From the NCBI GenBank assembly GCA_003241875.1, contig QBLU01000011.1, positions 1-64,000 on the forward strand: 64,000 nucleotides of DNA. Reading direction: 5' to 3'. Origin of the DNA: Alphaproteobacteria bacterium. GTDB taxonomy: Bacteria; Pseudomonadota; Alphaproteobacteria; Sphingomonadales; Sphingomonadaceae. Below the pieces are notes generated by a model. It did not search any database. It was given only the letters and a program-made list of their open reading frames with translations, and was not told the origin of the DNA. Below, piece by piece: positions 1-9,194 of this stretch. How positions within the stretch are numbered: position 1 is the stretch's first letter; the number at the start of each line of letters is the position of its first letter. The translations under genes and the position numbers were made by a program.

Positions 1-117
1 CGATCTGCTCGCCTGTGAACTTCGACTTCTTCATCCGCAAAATCCTCCGCTCAAAGCAGCTTCGATTCTGCCAGATTCCTCTCATTCAAACCGGATACAT
101 TTTCCGGGACAGGGTCA
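1..117 (-). mobile_element. End of an IS3-family insertion sequence (partial, extends left); contains the start of OrfA
   Basis: Reverse complement of 1-34 reads ATGAAGAAGTCGAAGTTCACAGGCGAGCAGATCG = MKKSKFTGEQI, the typical IS3-family OrfA N-terminus. The integrase reading frame stops resembling an integrase at about 117 (minus-strand TGACCCTGTCCCGG, candidate IS end). Confidence 0.75.
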
Positions 118-1019
118 AAGCTTTCTCTGCTGTAGACTGCTCGCTTTGATCTAGCTGGCCTATGGTCAACGATTGTAACCCCCTTAGCCGGGTTGCTTAG
201 AACCAGATCGTTATCGAGTGCATAGCTAAACAATCCCGACAAACGGGCCAGTTTCATCTTGGCATTAGCAGCGGTATGCCCAGTGGTTAGTAACCAATCT
301 TTAAAGTCTAGCACATTCCTTCTGGTTAAATCAGCGATAGGGGCAGGTAGTAAAAATCTTTCAAATAGCCTTATAGCCGCCGCAGTTGCATCCTTAGTCT
401 TAGAAGTAACCTTGCGCTCAGCAGCCCACCGGTCAACGAGGTCAGCAAGGTAAATTGCTTGCTGACGGCGCGCGGTCACGGTCAATGCTAGCTGCGGTAT
501 TGGCGCGGCGTTGGCCGTGGCCAGAAGGTGCTTCAATGACGAAATATGGTCCTTGGCTAGCGAGAGGTTGAACTCTCTGTCGCTAAGCATTTCTTTGACA
601 GCGGCTTCCTGCGGCGTCAGTTCCGCTGTTGTCAGCAGCATCCTCTCTTGCCAGAGTTGCCGGTATTCCTCGCGTGCGTCACGCCGTCCTTCCTGCTCCC
701 GCTCATCCTGTCGTTCCTGCTCCGCTTGCGCCTGCTCATGGTCGAAGCGCGCGCGGTCATGGGCTTCCTGCTCAGGCGAGGCCTTGGAAGAGGTGTTTGA
801 AGATGGGCGGGCGATCGAGGCAGACGACAGGGTGCGCGCGTCATCCATCAGCGCGTTGGTCCGGACACCCTCCGCTTGGGCTAACCGCTTGCCGATGTCC
901 CGGTCTTTTGTTCGAAGTGAATAGACCCACTCAGCGGCACCAAACTGCTGCCTAAGATCGAGGGGTATGACGCGGCGGAAATAGTAGGTCGCGCCACGCT
1001 TGGAGAGGTAGTTACACAT
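51..1019 (-). pseudogene. Truncated tyrosine recombinase/integrase (N-terminal and core-binding regions only)
   Basis: MCNYLSKRGATYYFRRVIPLDLRQQFG start plus a core-binding-like region ending ...RSKRAVYSRE, then non-homologous residues entering the IS. The catalytic R/HxxR/Y domain is absent. Confidence 0.8.
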
Positions 1020-1110
1020 CGGCTGTCCCTATGCCAGATGTAACACCCGCTTGCTACTAAGCATCTGTTTTCAAGGCAATAACCAAGGCACTCAACGCCT
1101 TAGGGTCCGT

Positions 1111-1186
1111 TGGTGGAGCAAGGGAGGATCGAACTCCCGACCTCAGCAGTGCGATTGCTGCGCTCTCCCATCTGAGCTATTGCCCC
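1111..1186 (-). tRNA. tRNA-Ala (anticodon CGC)
   Basis: Minus strand GGGGCAATAGCTCAGATGGGAGAGCGCAGCAATCGCACTGCTGAGGTCGGGAGTTCGATCCTCCCTTGCTCCACCA folds as a cloverleaf; loop ATCGCAC gives anticodon CGC. Confidence 0.93.
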
Positions 1187-1284
1187 ACACCGACGGAAGG
1201 CGGCCCGTATAGGGGCGGCCAACGCCCGATGCAACGGGGGTCGTCACCGACATTTCAGTATTATTCGGGCTGGCGCTGGCGGGC

Positions 1285-1358
1285 TGGATGCCCCGCGAGG
1301 ATTCGAACCTCGATAAACGGAGTCAGAGTCCGTTGTCTTACCGTTAGACGACAGGGCA
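1285..1358 (-). tRNA. tRNA-Gln (anticodon CTG)
   Basis: Minus strand TGCCCTGTCGTCTAACGGTAAGACAACGGACTCTGACTCCGTTTATCGAGGTTCGAATCCTCGCGGGGCATCCA; loop CTCTGAC gives anticodon CTG. Confidence 0.93.
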
Positions 1359-1510
1359 ATAGGCCGGCTGCCAGCGGAAGCGCCGTCTAGGCAGGACCGG
1401 GCGCCAAGTCAATTCCCTGTCGCCCGCTTGGCCGCATATTTGCATTGGACGCCACGGCGCATTAGCGTGTCTTCAGGTTCCGGCGCCCTGTTTCGGGCAG
1501 CCGGTGAAGA

Positions 1511-2629
1511 ATGGGATTCAAGTCTGCAATGTCGGCCCCGGCATCATCGCCGCCCGACACGGTAACCCCGCAAGGGGCAGGGGCCGTGGAAAGGGCACCG
1601 CCGCGCGACAACGGCGCTCGCCGAATGCAACGCGGACCAGGCTTGCGCCGCGGCCATACCTATGGCGCGCTCGATCTCGGCACCAACAATTGCCGGCTGC
1701 TGATCGCCCGGCCGGGACCCCAGGGTTTCATCATCGTCGATGCCTATTCGCGGGTCGTGCGGCTGGGCGAAGGCTTGCTGGAGGCCGGACGCCTGTCGGA
1801 CGCTGCCATGGACCGTACGGTAACAGCGCTTGCTGCCTGTGCCGACAAGCTGGCGCGGCGCGACGTGCGGCTGACCCGCAATGTCGCCACCGAGGCCTGT
1901 CGCCGCGCCGCCAATGGCGCCCGCTTTGTCGAGCGGGTGTTCAACGAGACCGGCATTGCCCTCGACGTGATCAGCGCCGCCGAGGAAGCCCGGCTGGCGG
2001 TGCTCGGCTGCCATATGCTGATCGCCGCCGATGGCCCCCCGGCGCTGGTGTTCGATATCGGCGGCGGCTCGACCGAGCTGATGCTGGTCGCGCCCGGCTC
2101 GGTCAATGGCGGCGAACCCGACATATTGGAATGGGTCAGCCTGCCCTGGGGCGTGGTCTCGCTGGCCGAGACCGAGCCGCAGTGGCCGGGGGCGGACGAT
2201 CGGCTGCACGGCTATGAGCGCATGTTGCAGCGCGTGGCGCCGATGCTCGACGGCTTTCGCGAGCGGCTGCTGGCGCGCGGCGTCCGCGACGTGCAGCTGC
2301 TCGGCACGTCGGGGACGATCACGACGCTGGCGAGTGTCGAGCTCGGCCTGCCCGGCTATGACCGGCGCCAGGTCGATGGTTGCGCGGTCGACAATGCGCC
2401 GCTGCTGGCGCTGTGCCGGCGCATCGCGCTGCAGAGCGTGCAGGAACGGGCGCGGGTGGCGTGCATAGGCCCGGATCGGGCGGAATTGATCGTCGCCGGC
2501 TGTGCCATCCTGGAGGCAATCCTGGCACGCTGGCCGGGCGGCGACGTGCGGGTGGCCGATCGGGGCATCCGCGAAGGTATCCTGCGGACCCTGATGGGCC
2601 GCGACGGCGTCTGGGCAGCAGGAAAATGA
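1511..2629 (+). CDS. ppx: Ppx/GppA family exopolyphosphatase/phosphatase
   Basis: ALDLGTNNCRLLIA and VFDIGGGSTELM motifs of the Ppx/GppA family. Confidence 0.88.
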   Translation: MGFKSAMSAPASSPPDTVTPQGAGAVERAPPRDNGARRMQRGPGLRRGHTYGALDLGTNNCRLLIARPGPQGFIIVDAYSRVVRLGEGLLEAGRLSDAAMDRTVTALAACADKLARRDVRLTRNVATEACRRAANGARFVERVFNETGIALDVISAAEEARLAVLGCHMLIAADGPPALVFDIGGGSTELMLVAPGSVNGGEPDILEWVSLPWGVVSLAETEPQWPGADDRLHGYERMLQRVAPMLDGFRERLLARGVRDVQLLGTSGTITTLASVELGLPGYDRRQVDGCAVDNAPLLALCRRIALQSVQERARVACIGPDRAELIVAGCAILEAILARWPGGDVRVADRGIREGILRTLMGRDGVWAAGK

Positions 2630-3366
2630 CAGTCACGAGTGGCAAGGGTGGCAAGGGGGGCGTAAAAGGTGCCGCCGGCGGCGGGCCCGGCGGTACCGGT
2701 GGCCGTTCGCGCGGTGGCAAGGTCAAGGTCAAGAACGCGCATCGCCGCTCGACATCGTCGAACCAGTGGCTGGCGCGGCATCTCAACGACCCCTATGTCG
2801 CCGCCGCCAAGGCCGCAGGTTATCGCAGCCGTGCCGCCTTCAAGCTGAAGGAGCTCGATGCGCAGTTTTCGCTGCTGAACCAGGTCGAGCGCGTCGTCGA
2901 CCTGGGTGCGGCGCCGGGTGGCTGGTGTCAGGTGGTGCTCGAAAGACGGCCGCGGGCGACGGTGGTGGGGATCGACCTGCTGCCGATCGAACCGATCACC
3001 GGGGTGACATTGTTCGAGAAGGACATTCTCGACGATGATACCGAAGGCTTGCTGCTGGCCGCGCTGGGCGGCCAGGCCGATATCGTGCTGTCGGACATGG
3101 CGGCGAATACCGTCGGGCACCAGATGACCGATTATTTGCGGACGATGGGATTGATCGAGGCGGGTCTCGACATGGCCGGCCGGCTGCTGCGGCCGGGCGG
3201 GGCGTTCGTGGCGAAGGTGCTGGCGGGCGGCGGCGACGGCGCGCTGACGGCGTTGCTGAAGCAGTCGTTCACCACGGTAAAGCATGTGAAGCCGCCGGCG
3301 AGCCGCAAGGGTTCGAGCGAGTGGTATGTGGTGGCGCAGGGGTTCAAGGCGGCGCCGGAGGGGTGA
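2626..3366 (+). CDS. rlmE: 23S rRNA (uridine-2'-O-)methyltransferase RlmE/FtsJ family
   Basis: SNQWLARHLNDPYVAAAKAAGYRSRAAFKLKELD and VVDLGAAPGGWCQV. The start ATG overlaps the ppx stop (ATGA). Confidence 0.92.
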   Translation: MTVTSGKGGKGGVKGAAGGGPGGTGGRSRGGKVKVKNAHRRSTSSNQWLARHLNDPYVAAAKAAGYRSRAAFKLKELDAQFSLLNQVERVVDLGAAPGGWCQVVLERRPRATVVGIDLLPIEPITGVTLFEKDILDDDTEGLLLAALGGQADIVLSDMAANTVGHQMTDYLRTMGLIEAGLDMAGRLLRPGGAFVAKVLAGGGDGALTALLKQSFTTVKHVKPPASRKGSSEWYVVAQGFKAAPEG

Positions 3367-3384
3367 CTCCCGGTTGATCTGTTG

Positions 3385-3516
3385 GTCATTGCGGCGAAGG
3401 CCGGGACCCATGAACCGCGAACGTAGATACCAATGGACATGCTTGCCGAAGGTTTAGCTGGCGCCCGGGTGACGTAGATCGTGGTTCATGGGCCCTGGCC
3501 TTCGCCGGGGTGACAG
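3385..3516. repeat. Intergenic long inverted repeat (REP-like), copy A
   Basis: Left arm GTCATTGCGGCGAAGGCCGGGACCCATGAACCGCGA matches the reverse complement of the right arm GTGGTTCATGGGCCCTGGCCTTCGCCGGGGTGAC imperfectly; ends TGACAGTTAGCG. Confidence 0.8.
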
Positions 3517-3586
3517 TTAGCGAGACGGGTGCATCCCGCATCGTCGCCCGTTGCGTCGCGGCGTCATGGCTGGCAAGCACTCCGTC

Positions 3587-5209
3587 ATGAAAACGCTTGC
3601 GCTCACCTTGCTCCTCGCCTCCGTGCCGGCCTCCGCCATTTCGGTCGAGCAGCTGAAGATCGACACCCGGACGCTGTCGTCCGACGCCTTCGAGGGCCGC
3701 GCGCCGGGGACGGCCGGTGAGGCGAAGACGGTCGATTACCTGATCGGCCGGATGAAGGCGATCGGGCTGCAGCCAGGCAACAAGGGGCAGTGGACGCAGG
3801 ATGTGCCGCTGGCGGCGATCACGCTCGACCCCAAGGTGACGCTGCGCTTTGCCGGCGGCGCCGCGCCGATCACGCTGAACTATATCGACGACATGGTTGT
3901 GTGGACAAAGCGGCAGGTGGCGCGGCAGGTGCTCGCCGATGCACCGGTGGTCTTCGTCGGCTATGGCATCAACGCGCCGGAGCGCGGCTGGAACGACTAT
4001 GCCGGCGTCGACGTCCGCGGCAAGACGGTGATCATCCTGGTCAACGATCCCGACTGGGAGACCAAGGCCGCTGGCAAAGACGCGGGGCTCTTCGAGGGCC
4101 GGGCGATGACCTATTACGGCCGCTATTCGTACAAGTACGAGGAAGCGATGCGCGAGGGCGCGGCGGCGGCGATCATCATCCATGACACCGAGCCGGCGGC
4201 GTATCCGTTCACCGTCATCACCTCGACAGCGCGGGCGCCCAAGATCGATCTCGACCTGCCCGACAAGGGCATGAAGCGGGTCGGGGTCGAAGGCTGGATG
4301 ACCCGGCCGGCGGCGACGCGGGTTCTGGCGGCGGCGGGGCTCGACCTGGCGACGCTGGAGACGGCGGCGAAGCGCAAGGGCTTCAAGGCGGTCCCGACCA
4401 AGCTGACGGCGTCGGCGACGCTGGAGAACAGCATCACCCGGTCGCTGTCGAAGAACGTGCTCGGCATCTTGCCGGGGGCGTCGCGGCCGGACGAGGTCGT
4501 GCTCTATTCGGCGCATTGGGATCATCTCGGGCGCTGCGCCGCCAATGCCGCCGGCGACGACATCTGCAACGGCGCGGTCGACAACGCCTCGGGTACCGCC
4601 GGCATGCTGGCGATTGCCGCGGATTTTGCGGCTGGCAAGCGCCCGGCGCGGTCGCTGCTGTTCATCGCTGTCACGGCGGAGGAATCGGGCCTGCTCGGCT
4701 CGCGCTGGTATGCCGAACATCCGGTCTATCCGCTTGGCCAGACCGTCGGCGGGGTGAACATGGACAGTCTCAACGTCATCGGCCGCATGGACGGGCTGAC
4801 CGTCGAAGGCGCCGGCAAGTCGGAGCTGGAGGCGATGGCGCTGCGGCTGGCCAAGGCGCAGGGCCGCACGCTGCGCGCCGAGGCGACGCCGGAAAAAGGC
4901 TTCTACTTCCGGTCGGACCATTTCAGCTTTGCCAAACTGGGCGTGCCGATGCTGGCGGCGGGCAGCGGCGGCGAACTGGCCGGCAAGCCCGCGGGGTCGG
5001 CCGCGGCGGCGGTGGCCCGTTTCGGCAAGGATTATCACCAGCCGTCGGATGAATATTCGGCCGACTGGGACTGGTCCGGGGCGGTGCAGGACCTGGAGCT
5101 GTACGCGGGGCTGGGCCGCGAGCTGGCGACCGGCAAGGCCTGGCCGAACTGGTTCGCCGACAGCGAGTTCCGCGCCATTCGCGACGCCTCGCGGGGGGTG
5201 GCCAAGTGA
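3587..5209 (+). CDS. M28 family peptidase, secreted
   Basis: Signal peptide MKTLALTLLLASVPASA; LYSAHWDHLGR, NGAVDNASGTAGMLAIA and VTAEESGLLGSRWYAEHP metal-ligand regions of M28. Confidence 0.88.
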   Translation: MKTLALTLLLASVPASAISVEQLKIDTRTLSSDAFEGRAPGTAGEAKTVDYLIGRMKAIGLQPGNKGQWTQDVPLAAITLDPKVTLRFAGGAAPITLNYIDDMVVWTKRQVARQVLADAPVVFVGYGINAPERGWNDYAGVDVRGKTVIILVNDPDWETKAAGKDAGLFEGRAMTYYGRYSYKYEEAMREGAAAAIIIHDTEPAAYPFTVITSTARAPKIDLDLPDKGMKRVGVEGWMTRPAATRVLAAAGLDLATLETAAKRKGFKAVPTKLTASATLENSITRSLSKNVLGILPGASRPDEVVLYSAHWDHLGRCAANAAGDDICNGAVDNASGTAGMLAIAADFAAGKRPARSLLFIAVTAEESGLLGSRWYAEHPVYPLGQTVGGVNMDSLNVIGRMDGLTVEGAGKSELEAMALRLAKAQGRTLRAEATPEKGFYFRSDHFSFAKLGVPMLAAGSGGELAGKPAGSAAAAVARFGKDYHQPSDEYSADWDWSGAVQDLELYAGLGRELATGKAWPNWFADSEFRAIRDASRGVAK

Positions 5210-6177
5210 CCGCGCGCCAGCCCGCCGAATGGATGCCGCACGCCGCGACGTGGACGGCATTCCCTAGCGCCGCCGATCTGTGGGAAGATGACCTGGCGCC
5301 GGCGCAGGGCGAGGTGGCTGCCATGGTGCGGGCGATCGCCGCCGGGGAACGCGTCGAGCTGCTGGTGGCCAACGATGCCGCGATGGCCGTGGCGCGCGAC
5401 CTGCTGGCCGGCTGCAACGTCGGTTTCCATGCCTATGGCTTTGGCGACATCTGGCTGCGCGATACCGGCCCGCTGTTCATGGCGTCACCCTTTGGCGCGG
5501 CGGCGGCGGGATTTCGCTTCAACGGCTGGGGCGGCAAATACGACTTGCCCGGCGATGATGGCGTTGCGGCGTTCGTTGCGCAGGCCGCGGGCGTGCCGCT
5601 GGCCCGGCACGGCTGGGTGCTGGAGGGCGGCGCCATCGATTGCGACGGCACCGGCCTCGCGGTGACGACCGAGCAATGCCTGCTCAACCCCAACCGCAAC
5701 CCGAAAATGGACATCACCGAGATCGAATCGCACCTGCGGCGGGACCTGGGCATCGAGCGGGTGCTGTGGCTCGGCGAGGGGCTGCTCAACGATCATACCG
5801 ACGGCCATGTCGACAATCTGGCGCGGTTCGTTGCGCCGGGCGTGCTGGCGTTGCCGGTGCCGGCGGGAGACGACCCCAACCATGCCGTGCTGGTCGACGC
5901 GCATGACCGGGCACGCGACTTCGGGCTCGATATCGTCGGCGTACCGTCACCCGGGCGAGTGGAGCGTGACGGCGAGATCGTGCCGGCAAGCCACATGAAC
6001 TTCTACATCGCCAACAGCGTCGTCGTGGTGCCGACCTATGGCGCCGCATCGGATGCCGCGGCGGTAAAGGCGATCGGGGCACTGTTCCCCGGGCGGGATT
6101 GCATCGGGCTGCGGGCGGACCATATCCTGACCGGCGGCGGCAGTTTTCATTGCATCACCCAGCAGCAGCCGGCGTAG
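5206..6177 (+). CDS. aguA: Agmatine deiminase / peptidyl-arginine deiminase family
   Basis: PAEWMPHAATWTAFPS, VLEGGAIDCDGTG, CLLNPNRNP, DHTDGHVDNLARF and GGGSFHCITQQQP. Confidence 0.9.
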   Translation: MTARQPAEWMPHAATWTAFPSAADLWEDDLAPAQGEVAAMVRAIAAGERVELLVANDAAMAVARDLLAGCNVGFHAYGFGDIWLRDTGPLFMASPFGAAAAGFRFNGWGGKYDLPGDDGVAAFVAQAAGVPLARHGWVLEGGAIDCDGTGLAVTTEQCLLNPNRNPKMDITEIESHLRRDLGIERVLWLGEGLLNDHTDGHVDNLARFVAPGVLALPVPAGDDPNHAVLVDAHDRARDFGLDIVGVPSPGRVERDGEIVPASHMNFYIANSVVVVPTYGAASDAAAVKAIGALFPGRDCIGLRADHILTGGGSFHCITQQQPA

Positions 6178-6187
6178 TTTTTCGATC

Positions 6188-6306
6188 GTCATGCTGGCGA
6201 ACGCCAGTATCCACCGTCGTGTCGAGGTGCGGCTGCCGTCTTGTGCAGCCGGTTGGCACGACCAGCGCCCGGCGCCTCGGTGGATGCTGGCGTTCGCCAG
6301 CATGAC
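6188..6306. repeat. Intergenic long inverted repeat (REP-like), copy B
   Basis: GTCATGCTGGCGAACGCCAGTATCCACCG ... CGGTGGATGCTGGCGTTCGCCAGCATGAC, near-perfect inverted arms. Confidence 0.85.
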
Positions 6307-6329
6307 GATGATCGTTCGAGGACTTGAGG

Positions 6330-7196
6330 ATGACGCGTAACATCACCGTTGCCGGGCTGCAGCTCGCCTTCACCGGCGTGCGCGATACCGATATCGCCCA
6401 TACCGCCGCCGCCGTGCGCGCCGCCGCGGCCGCGGGTGCGCAGGTCATCCTGCCACCCGAGCTCTTCGAGGGGCATTATTTCTGCCGTCACGAGGACGAG
6501 AGCCTGTTCGCCAATGCGCTGCCGCTGGACCAGCATCCGGCGGTCGCGACGATGCAGCAGGTCGCGCTGGAGACGAAGACGTATATCCCGACGAGCTTTT
6601 TCGAGCGCGACGGGCCGCATCACTACAACAGCCTGGCGATGATCGATGATGGCGGCAACGTCATGGGGGTCTATCGCAAGAGCCATATTCCCGATGGCCC
6701 CGGCTATGAGGAGAAATTCTATTTCCGGCCGGGAAATACGGGCTTCAAGGTGTGGCCGACACGGCATGGCGTCATCGGCGTCGGGATCTGCTGGGACCAA
6801 TGGTATCCCGAGACGGCGCGGGCGATGATGCTGCAGGGCGCCGAGGTGCTGATGTTCCCGACCGCGATCGGATCTGAGCCGCACGATCCCAATCTCGATA
6901 CGCGCCGGATGTGGCGCCGGGCGATGCAGGGCCATGCGGTGTCGAACGTGGTGCCGGTGGTGGCGTGCAATCGAACGGGCACGGAGGAAGCGGGGACGCC
7001 GCACGCGCAGACATTCTATGGCACGAGTTTCATCGCCGACCAGCGCGGGGACGTGGTGTCGGAACTGGATGATGCGGAGGAGGGCCGGGTGCTGGCGACC
7101 TTCGACCTCGACCTGGCGGCCAAGCATCGCGCGGCGTTCGGGTTTTTCCGGGACCGGCGGCCGGATCTGTACGGGCGGCTGGCGGTGGATGTCTGA
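6330..7196 (+). CDS. aguB: N-carbamoylputrescine amidase (nitrilase superfamily)
   Basis: VILPPELFEGHYFCR, VYRKSHIPDGPGYEEKFYF and GVGICWDQWYPE; follows aguA. ATG at 6330 is preferred over the track's TTG at 6324. Confidence 0.9.
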   Translation: MTRNITVAGLQLAFTGVRDTDIAHTAAAVRAAAAAGAQVILPPELFEGHYFCRHEDESLFANALPLDQHPAVATMQQVALETKTYIPTSFFERDGPHHYNSLAMIDDGGNVMGVYRKSHIPDGPGYEEKFYFRPGNTGFKVWPTRHGVIGVGICWDQWYPETARAMMLQGAEVLMFPTAIGSEPHDPNLDTRRMWRRAMQGHAVSNVVPVVACNRTGTEEAGTPHAQTFYGTSFIADQRGDVVSELDDAEEGRVLATFDLDLAAKHRAAFGFFRDRRPDLYGRLAVDV

Positions 7197-7222
7197 GAGC
7201 AGTCTGGCCCGTGTTTTCCTCC

Positions 7223-7312
7223 GTCATCCCCGCGCAGGCGGGGATCCATCGCCTTAGTGTCGTCGTTCGCGGGCCAGTGCCGGTGATGGATCCCCGCCTG
7301 CGCGGGAATGAC
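7223..7312. repeat. Intergenic long inverted repeat (REP-like), copy C
   Basis: GTCATCCCCGCGCAGGCGGGGATCCATC ... GATGGATCCCCGCCTGCGCGGGAATGAC, followed by AGTTAGCG as in copy A. Confidence 0.88.
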
Positions 7313-7314
7313 AG

Positions 7315-7950
7315 TTAGCGCGCGGCCTCGACGCGCGCCCAGAACGCCGCCCCGCAGGCGTTCAGCGTGGCGATATACACCTCGTCCCGCCGCTCGGGGA
7401 TCAGCAGCGGCGGGCGGCCCGGCAGCCAGACCCAGAAATCGATGCTGTCCCAGCCGGTGACGGCCAGCGTCTGCTGCAATTGCCCGACATAATGGCCCGG
7501 CACGCGGCCGCTGCGAGCGACCTCGGCATAGGTGGCGCTGCCGCATTTGATCTCGAGCAGCCGCTGTTCGGCAAGGTCGATGCCGTCGAGACTGGCGCGC
7601 TGCCAGGAGCGTTCCTGCGAGACCAGGCACAGCGGCGCCACTGCACTGCCGTGCTGCTGCCGATACAGCCGCCGCGCCTGCGCCTCGAGGCCGTTGTCCT
7701 CGCGCTGCGGCGGCGCCCCGAACAGGTCGGCGACCACCGGCGCCGGGCGGCGCGGGCGGGCAAAGCCATAGCGGGGCGGCGCGACTTTTTCGGCGAACAG
7801 CGCTGCGGTGCTGCGCCACGGGTTCTGCCCCATCAGCGCCGGCGCGTCCGAGGCGCCGATCCCGTCGTGGCGCCAGCGTAGCCAGTCGGCGGTGCCCTGC
7901 TGCAGATCGACGACGGTGAAGCTCATCGATGCCAGATCATCGATGTTCAA
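7315..7950 (-). CDS. YqaJ-like recombinase/exonuclease domain protein
   Basis: RWRHDGIGASDAPALMGQNPWRSTAALFAEKV, ...SLDGIDLAEQRLLEIKCG... and GHYVGQLQQTLAVTGWDSIDF match the YqaJ fold catalytic layout (D ... E-x-K ... Q). Confidence 0.75.
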   Translation of the reverse strand: MNIDDLASMSFTVVDLQQGTADWLRWRHDGIGASDAPALMGQNPWRSTAALFAEKVAPPRYGFARPRRPAPVVADLFGAPPQREDNGLEAQARRLYRQQHGSAVAPLCLVSQERSWQRASLDGIDLAEQRLLEIKCGSATYAEVARSGRVPGHYVGQLQQTLAVTGWDSIDFWVWLPGRPPLLIPERRDEVYIATLNACGAAFWARVEAAR

Positions 7951-8629
7951 GCGCGCTCTCGAACACCGCCTCGAACATCCCGGCCGTCAGCCGGCCGGTG
8001 TTGGTGTTGTAACGGCTGCAGTGATAGCTATCGATCAGCACGATGCCGCTGGGCAGGCGGTGGAGGTTGTTGTGGCCGAATGGATATTTCGGCAGCTTGC
8101 CGCCGACCGCCTTGATCGTCGACTGGTGGGCGATCTGGCCGAGCGCGATGATGACCTTCAGGTTCGGCAGCGTCTTCAGCCGTTCGACGAGAAAGGGCCG
8201 GCAGGCATGGATCTCGCTCGGTTCAGGCTTGTTCTGCGGCGGCACGCAGCGCACCGAATTGACGATGATGGCGCCTTCGAGCGCCAGGCCGTCGTCGCTG
8301 CGCGCCTCATAGGTGCCACGGGTGAAGCCGAACTTTTCGAGCGTGGCATAAAGCAGCAGCCCGGCCCAGTCGCCGGTGAACGGCCGCCCGGTGCGATTGG
8401 CGCCCTGCAGGCCCGGCGCCAGGCCGGTGATCGCCAGCCAGGCATTCGGATCGCCAAAGGCCGGCACCGGGGCGTTCCACCAGCCCGGGTGGCGCTCGAT
8501 ATTGGCGTTGCGAAAGCCGACGAGCCGCGGGCAGATCGGGCAATCGCGGGGCGCATCGCCGGGTTGCGGCGCATAGCCGGGCCAGGGTTCGGCGGGCGGG
8601 GTTGCGACAGGCGGGAGTTCGATTTCCAT
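7937..8629 (-). CDS. Uracil-DNA glycosylase, family 5-like
   Basis: CPICPRLVGFRNAN, LAITGLAPGLQGANRTGRPFTGDWAG and HCSRYNTNTGRLT. Start set at MEIELPP (8629); the longer track ORF is an upstream read-through. Confidence 0.85.
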   Translation of the reverse strand: MEIELPPVATPPAEPWPGYAPQPGDAPRDCPICPRLVGFRNANIERHPGWWNAPVPAFGDPNAWLAITGLAPGLQGANRTGRPFTGDWAGLLLYATLEKFGFTRGTYEARSDDGLALEGAIIVNSVRCVPPQNKPEPSEIHACRPFLVERLKTLPNLKVIIALGQIAHQSTIKAVGGKLPKYPFGHNNLHRLPSGIVLIDSYHCSRYNTNTGRLTAGMFEAVFESALEHR

Positions 8630-8657
8630 GGCGCCAGCGTGTAGGCGCATCGGGGCC

Positions 8658-9146
8658 ATGGCAGCAACCATCCTGATCGCGCTCGGCTCCAATCGCCGCC
8701 ACGGCCGCCATGGCCGGCCGGAGGGGGTGGTAACGGCGGCGATTGCGGCGCTGGCCGCCGCCGGCCTTGCGGTGACGGCGCGGTCGCGCACGCATCCGAC
8801 GGCGCCGCTAGGGCCCGGAGGCCGGCGCTTTGCCAATGCGGTGGTGGCGGTGCACAGCGCGCTGCCGCTGACCGATGTGCTGGCCATCATAAAGGGTATC
8901 GAGCGTGGGTTCGGTCGTCGCGGCGGACAACGCTGGGGCGACCGGGTGCTCGATCTCGACATCATCGGCGCCGGTGCCGAGGTGGTGCGCTCGGGCGCGT
9001 TGCAGGTGCCGCATCCGCGCCTGGCCGGGCGGCGCTTCGTGCTCGATCCGTTGGTGGAGGTTGCGCCGATGTGGCGGCATCCATTGCAAAACCTGACGGC
9101 GAGACAGTTGCGTGCGCGGGCAATGCGTCCTAAAGCCCGCGGCTGA
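8658..9146 (+). CDS. folK: 2-amino-4-hydroxy-6-hydroxymethyldihydropteridine diphosphokinase
   Basis: ILIALGSNRR, GPGGRRFANAVVAV, RWGDRVLDLDIIG and VPHPRLAGRRFVLDPL. Confidence 0.88.
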   Translation: MAATILIALGSNRRHGRHGRPEGVVTAAIAALAAAGLAVTARSRTHPTAPLGPGGRRFANAVVAVHSALPLTDVLAIIKGIERGFGRRGGQRWGDRVLDLDIIGAGAEVVRSGALQVPHPRLAGRRFVLDPLVEVAPMWRHPLQNLTARQLRARAMRPKARG

Positions 9147-9194
9147 TTGCGGTTCGGCTATTGCGCCGGGTCGTGTCGAAGCTGTCACGGCTTC

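Noticed and set aside
3386-5260. 624 aa minus-strand ORF
   Set aside because: Antisense to the M28 peptidase gene; Arg/His/Asp-rich mirror-frame artefact.
3385-7312. Possible CRISPR-like repeats
   Set aside because: Repeats are inverted pairs in separate intergenic gaps, not regularly spaced direct repeats with spacers.
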